Shown here one piece after another: positions 22,540 to 34,489 of a DNA stretch of 64,000 nt. The DNA is from Blasia pusilla (Eukaryota > Marchantiophyta > Marchantiopsida > Blasiales), in NCBI GenBank assembly GCA_050084515.1, contig CM114272.1:36766001-36830000 (forward strand), written 5' to 3'. The translations under genes and the position numbers were made by a program. Within the stretch, counting starts at the first letter, position 1; every line of letters begins with the position of its first letter. Under the pieces are notes generated by a model. The model was not told the origin of the DNA. It was given only the letters and a program-made list of their open reading frames with translations, and did not search any database.

Positions 22540-22721
22540 GCATTCTTCGAGCGACTAGTGTAAGCCACCACAAACTCTCTACCATCATTGTCATGCTAGG
22601 CGAGCACAGCTCTAATAGGCAGTTGATGATATGCAACTGGAAAGGACACCCCGTGATCGGTCTCCTCAATATGGGCGCGGACGTCAATCAGTCCTTGAGC
22701 ATGTGAAATGCTCTCTCTTGC

Positions 22722-23600
22722 TCATTCCCCTAGTGCCACTCTTGATCCACCTTGGTCAGCAAGGTTAGCGACTTTGCAATCGAGTTGAAACCCTTGACGT
22801 ATTGTCAATAGAAGTTCGCCAATCCCATGAATGCACGAACTTGACTTACATCTATAGGGCGTGGAATGCGTGAAATATCCTCTACCTTCGTCTGTTGCAC
22901 ACCAAGGCTCCCTAGGTATATCGTATGACCTAGATACCCAATCTGGTCCTAGAAGAACTTGCACTTTTTTGGATGTAGCTTCAGCCCATGTTATTGCAAT
23001 TGTCGAAATACCTCCTCTAGATATTGCTCATGCTCCTCAACCATGGCGCTAAAGACTACGATGTCATCAATATAACACCTAGCAAAATCCAGACCTGCGA
23101 AGATCCTATCCATGACTCTCTGAAACTCTGCCGGGCGTTCTTTATCCCAAATGGTAAGAACCGCCATTGGTACAAGAAATCCTTCCCGTGAGGATCGTTG
23201 CCCCAAAATGCCGTCTTCTGCGTGTCCTCCAATCTGATAGGCAGTTGATGGTATCCAGCTCAAAGATCTAATGAACTGAAGATCTTTGCATGCCCAATAG
23301 CATCAAAGATCTCCTTAGGGATGGGCATGGAATACCTATCGGACTTTTTTGGCCAATTGATAGGTCGGTAATCTCCACACATCCGCCTATCCGTCCTGTT
23401 TCCATGCACATCCTTCTTGGCGGGCATGACGGTGGCAGATGCATACTCTCTATGCAACACCTCCACTAGTCTTGCTCCAACCAAGTCCGGGCTCCTACTT
23501 TGAATCAGAGCCCTCTCCATGTCTCTATACTTGTAGGGTTTTCGGAAGATCGGCGTGTCACTCGATAACTAAATGCGGATCCCTCGACCCTTCAGCGTAC
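22722..23600 (-). pseudogene. Reverse transcriptase, element 1
   Basis: Recognisable RT segments are RRMCGDYRPIN (near 23,400), FDAIGHAKIFSSLDL (23,260-23,310), the WRFLPFG region near 23,150, and CYIDDIVVFSA with the catalytic YIDD box at 23,063-23,074. Stops and shifts separate them, including a stop directly after SSLDL. The connection to RNase H is lost at the 22,540 truncation. The enzyme would copy element RNA into DNA in virus-like particles. This copy cannot. Confidence 0.88.
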
Positions 23601-24059
23601 CCAAATCATGCATACAAAATGCAAAACAGCTCCTATAACTCCTAAGGAACTGGTGTATCCGGCGCCGGTTTCCTCCTATCAACTTAGGGCCCATATGTGG
23701 CTGCCAAGTCTCCATCATGACTATGGTAGGACTCTCCGGCACGGGTGTTGGTGGTTGCTATGGTGCAACCCGTCTCGGACAAAAAAACTCGACTGCTCCT
23801 CTACAGCCAACTGCAAAATCAGATCTCCATGTGGAGTACCCGGAACCACGCTCGATGCTATGGCTACCATCTCCTGGCGTACCTACAAAACAACCCAAGA
23901 AGTCCAAGGGTGTCTCTCCTGATCATCCTTGGTGTGTCGATCTCCTCGGGTCTTGCCCCCAGCCACTACCTCAACCGTCTTGGTAGGCATGGGGCTCACC
24001 AACACAATAACTATGATCTGTCGCATCCTGAAATGACGCTGCTCAGCTACTCCTAAGCT

Positions 24060-25074
24060 GAAAATCCATGTCAAGCAGTTCAAGTCCATCGCCTAGCCCA
24101 AGACATGACGTTGTGATGCCTCTGATAGTGACGGTACTGCCGTCACTCCTGTAGGGAATCCCATTGCTCGCTCTTGCTCATCGGCGTTGGGCTCCACCAA
24201 CCTTTGTACCTAGTCATCCCAAACCAAGCCAAGTCCGACTTCCTTGAATGCATAGGAAGAGGGAAAACTCACCAATGTGGGAAAGGCTGCCCTTGGCATG
24301 CCAATCCAATTGACCACAGTCAACGGTGGTCGATCATCTAGCCTCACTCCATGTGATCCACGGCCCGGATCTAGTATAGAATCCACCAAAAAATGGAAGG
24401 GGCGCTCCACTCTCGCATATGCCCTCTCGCATATACACCTCCTGAAGTACCAAGTTAGTCCACCAAAGACGCGGGGGATGTGCTCGTGAACCCACACTTG
24501 CCGTATCCAACAAAACTCCGGGGCCGATCCATGCGTGCACCTGATGTGCACTCGTCACCACACAGGACCTCAAACTGCCCAAAATTGGTACATTCTCCAG
24601 AATGTATGCTAGAGGGTTTAGGGTGCTGATGCTCCGGCAAGTGTTACAAGATCCGCATCATCTCCCAAAACAACATGGACCAAGAGTCAGCTAATCCGTT
24701 ACCCCGTCCAGCACTCGACTGGCCCTAACATGGCCAACCAGCAATGACCAAGTCTATGGTCCTTACTCATTCCAAGTCCTGCGCCCCCAACAATGAAATG
24801 TCCCTCTCTAGGGAACTCTAGTAAACCTAAATGGCAGACGCACACAACAAGTCGAGAAAAAAAGGCGTAACTACACCGCATGGTGAAGTGAAGCGCGCCT
24901 CGCAACATCATCAATCTCCACATGGAGGTACTTCTACACGCGTACTCTAGCCTAACGAGGTACTTCTACACGCGTATTTTGCACTAATCTAGTGTTGATC
25001 CCTCCAAAGAGATCCAACACCTGAATGCCCTTCTTTGGGATGCACCACACAATTGGGGTGGTGTCCAAAGGGGT
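24060..25074 (-). pseudogene. C5-cytosine DNA methyltransferase-like domain inside gypsy pol (element 1)
   Basis: Minus-strand landmarks follow the order of C5-MTase motifs. Motif I is LDLFGGINT (DLFGGINT, 24,991-25,014). Motif IV is DLVIAGWPC followed by TAG where PCQ would have Gln (24,725-24,733), then GQSSAGRGNGL and SMLFWEMMRIL. Motif VI is AYILENVPILG (ENV 24,589-24,597), and motif VIII is RAHPPRLWW (24,460-24,486). The motif IX/X region is ERAMGFPTGVT (near 24,150-24,175), then SEASQRHVLG, a stop at 24,093-24,095, and AMDLNCLTWI. The catalytic Cys codon is present. The domain spans about 330 codons and lies between protease and RT. The enzyme type methylates cytosine in DNA using AdoMet. 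Here stops and frameshifts make it inactive. Identification rests on motif order in three copies. Confidence 0.88.
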
Positions 25075-25166
25075 CATAGTAGCACTCCTGCCTACTTGGG
25101 GTTCTTGTGACCCCTCACAATCTAGTGCAAACGTCTCGCTCCACGCGGTCTGCACATGCTCACTGG

Positions 25167-26254
25167 CTAAGCGTTGAAGCTCCTTAATCGACACTCTCCT
25201 CCACGGATTGATGCGGCTACCATGACACTCCTCTCCATAGAAATGTCAAGAAGGGGAGTATCCTCTGCATGGATATGTCCCTCAATCAAATCACTAGCCC
25301 AAGTGATGGCAAAGCTAAATGTTGCTAAGGTTGCCATCTCTCTTGGCTGTCGCTCGATCATTCCACCTGTGAATCGAATGGATAATGAGCTAAGGCGCCC
25401 ATCACCTGACTCCCATCCTGGTCTATAAGACGCTGACTCTTCCCTATAATCCAAAGAAAACCCCATCGGGTATAACACTGCTCCTCCAACCAAGACGTCA
25501 TAGGACTCTACATCGGTCACTCTCACCTTGGCTCACACCACGGACTTATCTATGGGATGTCCCAGGTAAATCGTCACCACGACCTCATGTCGGGTGATAT
25601 AGTGTGTGGTACTCGCTCCACCCAAGGATGTCTGTATCTGGAAAATGAAAACGCTCCACATTGGCTCTCGTCAAGCCCAATCCTCTGAATGACGCTTTCC
25701 CCAACATCGGGGGGTTGCGCTCTTGAATCCAACAAGAGGCATTGCGGACTAAAAGCTCTACCTCTGGGACTCACCAACTAGAAGACCTCTCCCCGATTAT
25801 CCACCAAAACAACACTAGGAGAAGCCATGGCTTGCTCTATCGTGGGTCTAGCAGGCATCTCCTCCATCCTAACAGTCGCAACTTTCCATGAATTTGACGT
25901 GGACGGCTCGAGCATCCGCTCCAAGGGCAGGTCCATCACCTCCTCTACAATCATCTTTGAACGTGATGCAAGAACTCCAACTCCATGCTCACATAGTGTA
26001 GTGGCCAGCCAGAAAACCTCGGCGGGCATACCTCCCAACGTCATAACATCGGAAGCAAAAAATAAAGGAGTGCGGTACACAAGGGTGGCCGCTCCCAACA
26101 ACCTGATTGACACATGCCCCTCCTGAGCATCAACAATGGGAGTCGTCGAACTTGCTTCTCCCATCGACCTCCGTGCCTGCATACTAATAACATCATCAAC
26201 TCTCCAAGAACTCTGATCATGACCCATCAATGGGGTCTTCATCGCCTCAGACAA
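25167..26254 (-). pseudogene. Aspartic protease and following linker, element 1
   Basis: The stretch contains ASPSVVLVDNRGEVF, then FSPQCLLLDSRAQPPDVG with the active-site triplet D-S-R at 25,721-25,729 (retroviral-type proteases need D-T/S-G). The post-protease linker follows: SYDVLVGGAVLYPMGFSLDY and SYRPGWESGDGRLSSL. The Gly-to-Arg change would disable the protease, which normally cuts the polyprotein. The frame also breaks near 25,777. Confidence 0.8.
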
Positions 26255-26575
26255 CGTGAAAGATTGAGGAAGCCTGGTCTATTTCTTGGCTTTCCCTCGT
26301 TGTGGATCCAACTCTATGGCTGCACCACACATCACAACTGCAGCGGCCTCCATCTAGGAAACCCCGCACATCCAACTAGGATCCTCCATATCTCAAGCTG
26401 CTCCATATGATGTCGATGCCACGGATCGGGCATCGGGTAATCTCAATGCCAAAGCGGAAATTTGCTCCAGTAGTTGTTGTATCTGAGCAACTATCCCAGC
26501 CTCACGCCTAGCATCTCCCTCGATGCGTCTAGATGATGGGACTCTATCTCCTCCATGGGCAGCTCTACCATCCAG

Positions 26576-27937
26576 TCAGGCAACTCCAGCTCCTCGTCCC
26601 CCAACGTGACCACCCGGTGCACGATCTCTAGGCCCATTCGGACCGACTACTCGCTCTTGTGCCCTCTCTGGCCCTCGGTCCGGACGTAACTCAGGGTGTA
26701 AACTAAAACACTTGGCGTGTGTATGACCATACCTCTGACAATAATCACACTGATAACCTCCTGGTGCAGCACCATATCCTCCTCCATCTTGAGGCATACG
26801 TCCATGACCCTGACAAGTGCAATCACGTTGATGATGGGCTCCACCACATGACCAACAAGTAATCGTAGGTGGCTGCTACACAGCCGCATATGAAGGCGCA
26901 CGTTTGTATGGCACGGCCTCTTGGTATCCTCCCTGAGCTTGTGGTGCCACAATCAACCTATCTCGGAGTCAACGTTGCTGCACTGGTGGTGCAGACAATC
27001 GTGACTGCTCTCGCAGAGAACCCATGGTGGCTACGCTCTCCTCCGCCATGTTGCGCACAATGTTCTTGGTGGTCCTAAAAACATCTCTCAACGTAGGGGA
27101 GGTGTTCATAAGAAGCACCCCTCCCTCACCCGTGTCCACAGGATCTAGTCCAGCATCGCATACCATGACGGGATAGCCTGAGCCTATGTCACCCCTAAGT
27201 GACGTTGATCAACCAGCACAAGCGAGTGAAAGCCTCACGCAAACTCTCACTCGGGCCCCTCTAGAAGTTTTGGATGCTCCGCAACTTCTCCGTCCGTACC
27301 CCATGGTACGTAGCTCGCCCTCAACTCAGCGTAGAACTCAACCACGGGGTTGAACCTGGGACGAACCCAACTAGACGGTGCAACTACTCTAGTGCAAGTG
27401 ATCCCTCCTAAAACATCACTAGTGGAAGAGGAAGTAGCCTCACGTGACTCCTCCTCCTCATCTGGGAACGGCTCCATCCATGACACATAGTGTGGGTCAT
27501 AGTACAATCGCCATACCTCAATCTCCTTGGCATATCTGTGGGAGAACTTATGGTAAATGCTGGAACATATCATTCCATGTTGTAAACCGGTTGAACTCCC
27601 TAGAGTTTCTACCCCGTTGTGAGTCACACCAACTCCTAAACTCCGCAATGAAGTCGTGTAGCTCTATAGTGCCTACAACACCCGAAAACCTACGCTGTCC
27701 TCTACCCTGTCATCCATCTCGTACGGCCAACTAGTATGACCACTAAATGTGTACGGTGGATCACTAACACACTCCTCTACGCGCTGCTCCTCATGTGAAG
27801 AAAACACATAGATTGAGGTGGTCTCTCACGTGGAGACCCTCGAAACCTCACACCACTTCGGGTAAACCCTCAAGAGCTACTCTCAGCTCTACTACCTCGC
27901 CTCTCAAAATCCCGAAAGGACACTGTGATGGCCCTCA
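26576..27937 (-). pseudogene. Gag with zinc knuckle, element 1
   Basis: The probable start is an ATG near 27,937 (VSFRDFERRGSRAESS follows). The body contains FYAELRAS and other capsid-like segments in several frames. The Pro/Gly-rich tail carries a CCHC knuckle CDYCQRYGHTHAKC at 26,708-26,749, which binds RNA in gag proteins. Stops and frameshifts interrupt it. Confidence 0.75.
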
Positions 27938-27989
27938 TGCCCCTCTCACACGATCAGTCTCAATCTCGTAAGTAATCCCTCAATCATTA

Positions 27990-29756
27990 AAACTAAACAT
28001 GCGGCACTCAATCTACACTCTCTCACTAAGATATATGTTGTGCGGCAACAAGCGGCGTGGTCCGGCAAATCAACTGATCTATTGTCTCATCGACAAACCA
28101 TCCTCAACTTTGGACATTCCACATAGGTCTATGTCCCCTAAACTCATACATCATCAATGCTCTCAGCATCAGCACAAAACCCAATATCCCAAATAACTTC
28201 CCAATACCCAAAAAACCCTCACATGTGTAGGGTAAGACACCAGAATGGATAACCTAACAATAATGTTGATGTCCCTCCTCGATAATTGAAAATCTCGACC
28301 CCAACTCGGTCGTGAAGATAACTCCTCCAATCAGCAAGTTGTACTCCTCTCGTATTGACACTGCTCAAACCTCTTGGATGTGCGGTGCAGGTCCAGCGGT
28401 CCGGTGCGGCACAAGCGGCACGGAATAGCTACAAAAAACATGGCACTCAGGAATGGGGTGCGGCACTCGGTGGCATACCCTCCTCAATCAGAAATTCACA
28501 CGCTCTGCTCCTTAGTGAAGGAGCGGCTCGGCGATCAAGAGGGTGCGGTGCAGCCACGAGCGGCATGGCGCGGCAATCGACTGTGCATTGCGGCTACAGG
28601 CATCATGGCACGATACTCAATCGTCGTCAAGTGGCTACCAATCACAACATAGCAGCATGAAATGAAAACTTAAACACCATAACTTGAGGTCACCTGCCAT
28701 CAGTGGTTGATGATGAAACTGCGATGACAATGATGGCCAAAACATAGCACGTGGTGGCGACGCAAGTCAGAGAATCAACGGTCATCATGGAAGACCCTCC
28801 ACTCTGTAGAGGCGGCAATGGCAACCAAGGGTGGAAAACGGTCAAATGCAGCTCTAAGCAGTGCTAGGCGGCGGTGGCAGCCGACGATGGACGTTGGACC
28901 GTTGACGGTGACGGTGGACCTTTGATTGTGATGGTTGACCATTGATGGTCACAATTGACCATTGATAGTGACTATGACACTGACGGCCGCCGCCGTCGCG
29001 GCGGTTGGTTTAGGGTTTGAACAATTTAACCCTATAAATCGCCTAGCAATGGCTATTTTGCAAGATTGACCATAACTTTTTGCTCGCAACTCCAAATTTC
29101 CTACTCTCTGTTGCACAATGTGCACAGCTTCATGATCTACGACGGCGTCAAAAAAAATATTTTAAATCCAATATTCGAATAAAAACTGACCGAGACTGTC
29201 GTAAAGCCCAATGTCTCTTTCTCCTACATAAAATTCAACAGTGCTTCCGCACTAATTTCTCCCAAAAAAAATGTAAAACGTATGAGAACACAAATCAGCA
29301 AGCTTCATGGTGCTCCCAAGAGCACTATCATGGAGCAATCTGTCCCCATACTCAATTCCTATCAAAAATTGGGCAGCGCTTCCGCGTGCCACTCTCCCGT
29401 ACAAAAAATCAGCAAAGCAAAACAACAAACTCGCACGGCTCTTGCTCCGGTGAGCACTCCTATGAGCCATGAAGCAGGCAACATGGTTCCCCAACCTACA
29501 CCAAACATTGAGCAACCAGCGAGCTCCCCCATGAAGCTCTCTCACTCACTCATTCTCTCTTTGTAAAATAAGATCCAATTTCCCTCACAACACCATAATT
29601 CTTACGTGACTGCACTCTCACATGTCTCTCTCAATGTCAAACCAAACCCACTCTCCTAATGAGAAGCTTGGGTAACACACACAAAGCAAGCAAGACCATA
29701 GCTCTGCCGCCTCATGCCAAGAGGTTCAACAAAGAGAGAATGAGCTCTCAAGTGTC
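27990..29756 (-). mobile_element. LTR and leader region, element 1
   Basis: Matches 42,090-43,650 of element 2 segment by segment, for example 'ccaatcacaacatagcag' at 28,638, 'tgtgcacagcttc' at 29,118 and the 'aaaccaaacccactctcctaatgag' region near 29,645. The outer end (TGTCAC...) is missing. The boundary between LTR and leader is not resolved. Confidence 0.7.
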
Positions 29757-30224
29757 ACATCTGAGTAGCCAATAGGCCGAGATCTATCGAGGATAGGGCG
29801 TAGGAGCCAGCGGACTATCTTGAGTGTAACTTTGTCCTACGGTGTTGGATGAGGTTGAGGATAGGTCAGAAACGTCATTTCTGATAACTTTCATGTTGAG
29901 GTTTTTCACATGCGGGTGACTTGTTGACCAGGTCACCCACCCCTGGTAACTTGTGCGTGCATGTTACCAAGGGGAGGGCTATTTTTAGGGGAAGAGCCTT
30001 TTGGCTCTTCCCAACCCTATATAAGAGAGGAAGATGGCTTTCCTAAGCCATCTTTCTCATGTTAGGTTGTTGGAGTACCTCTCTTGTATGTGTGTGAGAT
30101 AGGACTAGGGTGCTAGCGTCCGGATTCCTTGATAGCATAGGGTGGACGAGGCTCGATATGCCGATGTAGATTGAGGAGTGGAGTTTCAGGCCGGGTGAGC
30201 CATTTTTACTACTCTTTATTTTTA
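29757..30224 (+). mobile_element. LTR of a second retrotransposon family (plus strand)
   Basis: Homologous to 59,030-59,490 in reverse complement. It probably starts TGAGTAGCC near 29,764 and ends near TTTTTACA at 30,224. It carries a TATA box (TATATAA, 30,018-30,024) and a strong hairpin just downstream. It replaces the missing outer end of the element 1 LTR. Confidence 0.75.
30018..30054 (+). promoter_or_regulatory. LTR TATA box plus 10-bp hairpin
   Basis: TATATAA at 30,018-30,024 is followed by AAGATGGCTT (30,031-30,040), a 4-base loop and AAGCCATCTT (30,045-30,054). The same TATA-hairpin pair is kept in the other LTR copy at 59,173-59,209. The spacing puts the hairpin near the expected transcript start. 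Confidence 0.7.
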
Positions 30225-30401
30225 CATGAGAAAGATGTCAAGGGGATGTTGGGATTTTATTTTTTGCAGGTAGGCAAGCAAGTTTCCTTGGTCGGGAACC
30301 CCTGGAGACGCGTGTGTTGCAGGTATTAGTCATTTTGCTATTCGAAAGGTTGTGGACAGAAGCGCTGTCCATTTTTCTCAGAGTTTGCTGGTGTACAGGG
30401 A

Positions 30402-30875
30402 TTGAGGATAGTGGCAGAGTGTGGTACGGAGTGGGGCGGCGAGTGCATCATCGAGATTAGCGAGAGTGTCAAGAAAGAGCATGAAGGAAAGGTTGCAGAG
30501 GTGGAGGCGGCCGGGGTGCAGAGGCGTTTAGGGCGCGGACGGGCGAACGGCGACAGGCGCGGACAGGCGGACGCGGGCGGCAACGGCGCCCCCCCCCCCC
30601 TCTTGTTTTTTAGGATTGGTTCAGTGAGGATTCCATGGGGGCTTCGAGCATACCAAGGCGAGACAACAGCAAGCTCCATGGGATACACAACTGAGAGTGA
30701 GGAAGTAGATGAAGAAGAGCAAGCTTCAGATTGCTGGATGGTAGTGAATGCCTTCAAGACAGCAACAGAAGGAGAGTTTGACTTCAACCAACGAGAGGAA
30801 GAGCATGTGCAAGTCAAGGAAGATGAAGAGCAAGAGGACACCACCAAGACTAGAAGAATTGTGTGGTTTTTATGA
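30402..30875 (+). CDS. Hypothetical 157-aa acidic protein downstream of the LTR
   Basis: An uninterrupted frame starts about 180 bp after the LTR. The first half is Arg/Gly-rich around 30,520-30,590 with a poly-C tract at 30,589-30,600. The second half is very acidic (SEEVDEEEQASDCWMVVN, DEEQEDTTKTRR). Position suggests the start of a gag-like gene of the second LTR family, but I recognise no domain and the frame may be open by chance. The G/C-rich centre and a homopolymer in the middle are warning signs. Confidence 0.3.
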   Translation: MRIVAECGTEWGGECIIEISESVKKEHEGKVAEVEAAGVQRRLGRGRANGDRRGQADAGGNGAPPPLLFFRIGSVRIPWGLRAYQGETTASSMGYTTESEEVDEEEQASDCWMVVNAFKTATEGEFDFNQREEEHVQVKEDEEQEDTTKTRRIVWFL

Positions 30876-31301
30876 CTAGGCTTTAAATGACTTGCTGAAC
30901 AAATGACTCAAAGTATGACTAAAATGGTTTAGTCCTAAAATTTAAGGTTGCACAACTCACCTAATCATGTACTTATTACTAAATTAGTTATCAATACCGT
31001 TTAGTAAAGACTAGTCGTACTTCTTTCACTTGCCTAGTAATACACAGTCATAAATGAGGACTAGTGTGTTTTTGTGATCTCATGCTCCAATGGTAACGCA
31101 TTTTTTAATGTTGTTGGGATATATAGGGATATATATATATCCTACATTCCTAGGATTGGGTTGCCCCACGGGAAATAAATTGAACATTCTTGCACCTTTG
31201 GTTCAAGCGGAAACGTACTAAAAGAGGGCTCACGTATGAAGAGAAGGTTCCACGTCTCTCTGCCATTTTCATGTCATCATGGAGTTAACAAATTTGTCGG
31301 A

Positions 31302-31905
31302 TCTTTGGATGGCAGTAAGAGTTAACACAAGCCAAAGTCCTAAATCCTTCCACACCTTCAACAATTCAGATCTTGCAGTTAGCTCTCCATCCTCAAACCA
31401 AAAAGGAAAGATCAAGATTTGGATGGTGATGAAACCTGGCACACACCAAGGCCTTAGATCCCTCCACATGTTGAACAGTTCGGATGTCCCAATTAGTTCT
31501 CCGTGCTCAAACTAAAAATGAAAGATTAGTTTAGGGTTTACGATTTTTAATTCCGTGTGTGAATGGTCATTTGAAGTTTTTTCTTTTTCCCTCTGTTTGT
31601 GGGTTAGGGTTGCCATCCAAGAGGAAGTTTTATGATTTTTGGGCCCCATGAGGAGGGTGGAGGGTACAAAAAGCGGCGCCAAGAAGGAGGAAGAGGGCGT
31701 TGAGTAAGATTGTTTGGAAGTTTCATTGTATCATGAAGTTTACTTTGTCTCCCACCATTGGATGGTGATGAAACCTGGCACACACCAAGGCCTTAGATAC
31801 CTCCACATGTTGAACGGTTCAGATGTCCTTGTTAGCTGTCCGTGCTCAAACTAAAAATGAAAGATTAGTTTTAGGGTTTACGATGTTTAATTTTATGTGT
31901 GAACT
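31302..31905. repeat. Three copies of a ~115-145-bp repeat
   Basis: Copies lie at 31,302-31,416, 31,418-31,560 and 31,762-31,905. They share 'ttggatgg.....acacaagcc/ccaagg' and a 'tgttgaac.gttc.gatgtcc' core. The second and third also share 'ctaaaaatgaaagattag' and 'tagggtttacgat'. Confidence 0.85.
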
Positions 31906-32339
31906 TTGATCTCCCCTTCATTGGGTCATACACGAAATCAAAAGAGTGACTACTTGAGCATAAGGTGAGTGATGGGGCATGGAGGGAAATGTTGATGTCG
32001 AGCTGTTGGTCAATGAAGGAGAAATTATGACTCTCGGACAACGTGGCTGCAACAACAAAAAAGAAGGGTCCCTTTGGTGAGAATGTGCGCATATTGGTGG
32101 GAGAGTGTAACACAAACTTTTCACTCATTGTTGGAGCTCGGGCATAAGGGAATGCAGTTCGTTCGGAGCATTTGAAACACAAAAGAGTGTGTTGACAGTT
32201 CAGCAAGGCACATTGTTGTCACTCTACTTCGTGGTGAGCATTTGGGGAGCTAGTGAACTATTTTTACACAACGGCTTCAAATTTGTAAGACCCCCCCCCC
32301 TCTCTCTCTCTCGCTCTCACTCGGTGGCCATGAAATGTG

Positions 32340-32530
32340 TAAGTCTCTTTGGTCTAAGCGCCATCATATATATAAATCCGCCTCTACCTCTTGGTGGTCT
32401 GATAAGTCTCTTTGGTCTAGCGCCATTAAACGTGTAAGCCCCCCTCTCCCCCTCTGTAGTTCGATAAGTTTCTTTGGTCCGAGTGCCATCAAATCTATAA
32501 GCCCACTTTATCCCCCTCTCTACTCTCCAG
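32340..32530. repeat. Tandem ~63-bp repeat, three units
   Basis: 'gtctctttggtct.agcgccat.a' with following 'ataagcccc...' recurs at about 32,342, 32,405 and 32,467, each unit ending in pyrimidine-rich sequence. Confidence 0.8.
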
Positions 32531-32746
32531 GTTCTCGATTAGTCGCTCTGGAAGTTGTATGCCGTCATCCCTCTGGAAGCCGTTGATTAATTGCTCTGGA
32601 AGTTGTATGAACATCCCTTTAGTGTCTTCACGGACTTAAGTGTTGTTCATCTTTGTGCCTGTAGAGTACCTCGGATTCACTCTTGGTAGTTGTGATTAGA
32701 TTTGAACTTCGCAAAGAAAGTTGCACAGAAAGCTTCATTAGGTGGG

Positions 32747-32922
<176 letters not shown>

Positions 32923-33191
32923 GGTGGGGTCTCAGAAAAGGTGGCTACATTCTCTGGTGAACAAAGAACTGATTCTCTCTGCTTGGCTCTCTCAAATTAA
33001 CAAATAGCAAGTGCTTCATCCGCTATACAGCCCAACTTCTTCTCCCATCTTGTCCTTCATGGCTGTTATGTCGGATGCTATATAGACTGGTCGGCAAGAA
33101 CCTGTTCAGGTTCTGAATTGATGCGCCTAAGAGCTGAAAGGGCAACTGAAATGAAGTGGATCGTGCCTCTGCATAATCTTGTGTGCATCTC

Positions 33192-34489
33192 AGCGAGCTC
33201 CCCCATGAAGCTCTCTCACTCACTCATTCTCTCTTTGTAAAATAAGATCCAATCTCTCTCACAACACCATAGTTCTCACATGTGTGCACTCTCACATATA
33301 TCTCTCAACGTCAAACCAAACCCACTCTCCTAATGAGAGGTTTGGGTTACACACACAAGGCAAGCAAGACTATAGCTCCGTCGCCTCATGCCAAGAGGTT
33401 CAACAAAGAGAGAATGAGCTCTCAAGCTCTCTCTCCTTAAGGTATACCCCTTCCTTCTCACAAGCTCTCTCCATGGTAACCTATCCTCCCAAGTCACCTC
33501 TTTGGCTCTTGACCTGATGTAGGAGGTCAAGGGCCACTTACCAAAAATATAAAGTTGATCATATAGTCAAAATGGTGCTTACCTAAAATAGTAAGTTCCT
33601 CAATATGGCTCCAAATGAGCCGAAACGAAAGGGAAACGTGCTCTCTCACGTTTCTTAGGGCCTTAGCAGGTCATACTTAACCTATTGAGCTTATCCTATA
33701 CTACTCACAAAGGCGCTCTAATAGATCTCACCGATCTATCCTAAAATACGTGATAAAACTCAAACACCATAACCAGAGGTCACTTGCCATCACTCGTTGA
33801 TGACGAAACTGCAATGAAGGTGGCGGCCACAACAAAGTACATGGTGGAGGCGCAAGTCAAAGAATCAACGGCCGCCATGGAAGACTGTCCACTCTGTAAT
33901 GGTGGCAATGGCAACCAACGGCGGACAACGGCCGAACGCGGCTCTGAGCGGCGGTAGGCGGCAGCGGCGGTTGTAAAATAAGGTGAAATGTCTCTCACAA
34001 CACCATAGTTCTCACATGTGTGCACTCTCACATACCTCTCTCAATGTCAAACCAAACCCACTATCCTAATGAGAGGCTTGGGTTACACACACAAGGCAAG
34101 CAAGACCATAGCTCCGCCGCCTCATGCAAAGAGGTTCAACAAAGAGAGAATGAGCTCTCAAACTCTCTCTCCTTAAGGTATACACCTCCCCTCTCCCAAA
34201 CTTTCTCCATGGTAACCTATCCTCCCAAGTCATCTCCTTGGCTCTTGACATAATATAGATTTCAAGGGCCACTTACCAAAATAGAAATTTGACCATATAT
34301 TCAAAATGGTACGTATCTAAAATAGTCAGTTCCTCAATATGGCTCCAAATGAGCCAAAACGAAGGGGAAACCTGCTCTCTCAGGTTTCGCGAGGCCTCAA
34401 CAGGTCATCCTCAACCTCCTAAGTCTGTCCTCCACTACTTGTGAAGGCATTCTACTAGATCTCACGGATCTATCCTAAAAGATGTGACA
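33192..34489 (-). mobile_element. Tandem partial LTRs of the element 1/2 family
   Basis: 33,192-33,755 and 33,974-34,489 are two copies of the outer LTR part (each with 'caaacccact.tcctaatgag' and 'gatctatcctaaaa'). Between them, 33,756-33,973 matches an inner LTR/leader segment (28,660-28,900). The right end at 34,489 is a clean LTR terminus: the minus strand begins TGTCACATC. Confidence 0.8.

Larger units (their letters stand above)
22540..29756 (-). mobile_element. Ty3/gypsy LTR retrotransposon, element 1 (truncated)
   Basis: Reading on the minus strand the order is LTR/leader (29,756 to about 28,000), gag with zinc knuckle, protease, a cytosine methyltransferase-like domain, then reverse transcriptase. 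The element stops at about 22,540 inside the start of RNase H. Integrase and the 3' LTR are absent. The 5' LTR side is cut at 29,756, where a different LTR family begins. Many stops and frameshifts show it is inactive. The gene order PR-RT-RNase H(-IN in element 3) is that of Ty3/gypsy. Confidence 0.9.

Noticed and set aside
28355-28660. Two overlapping ~100-codon plus-strand frames
   Set aside because: They lie in the LTR/leader of element 1. Element 2 has the equivalent at 42,219-42,480 with different peptides, so there is no coding conservation.
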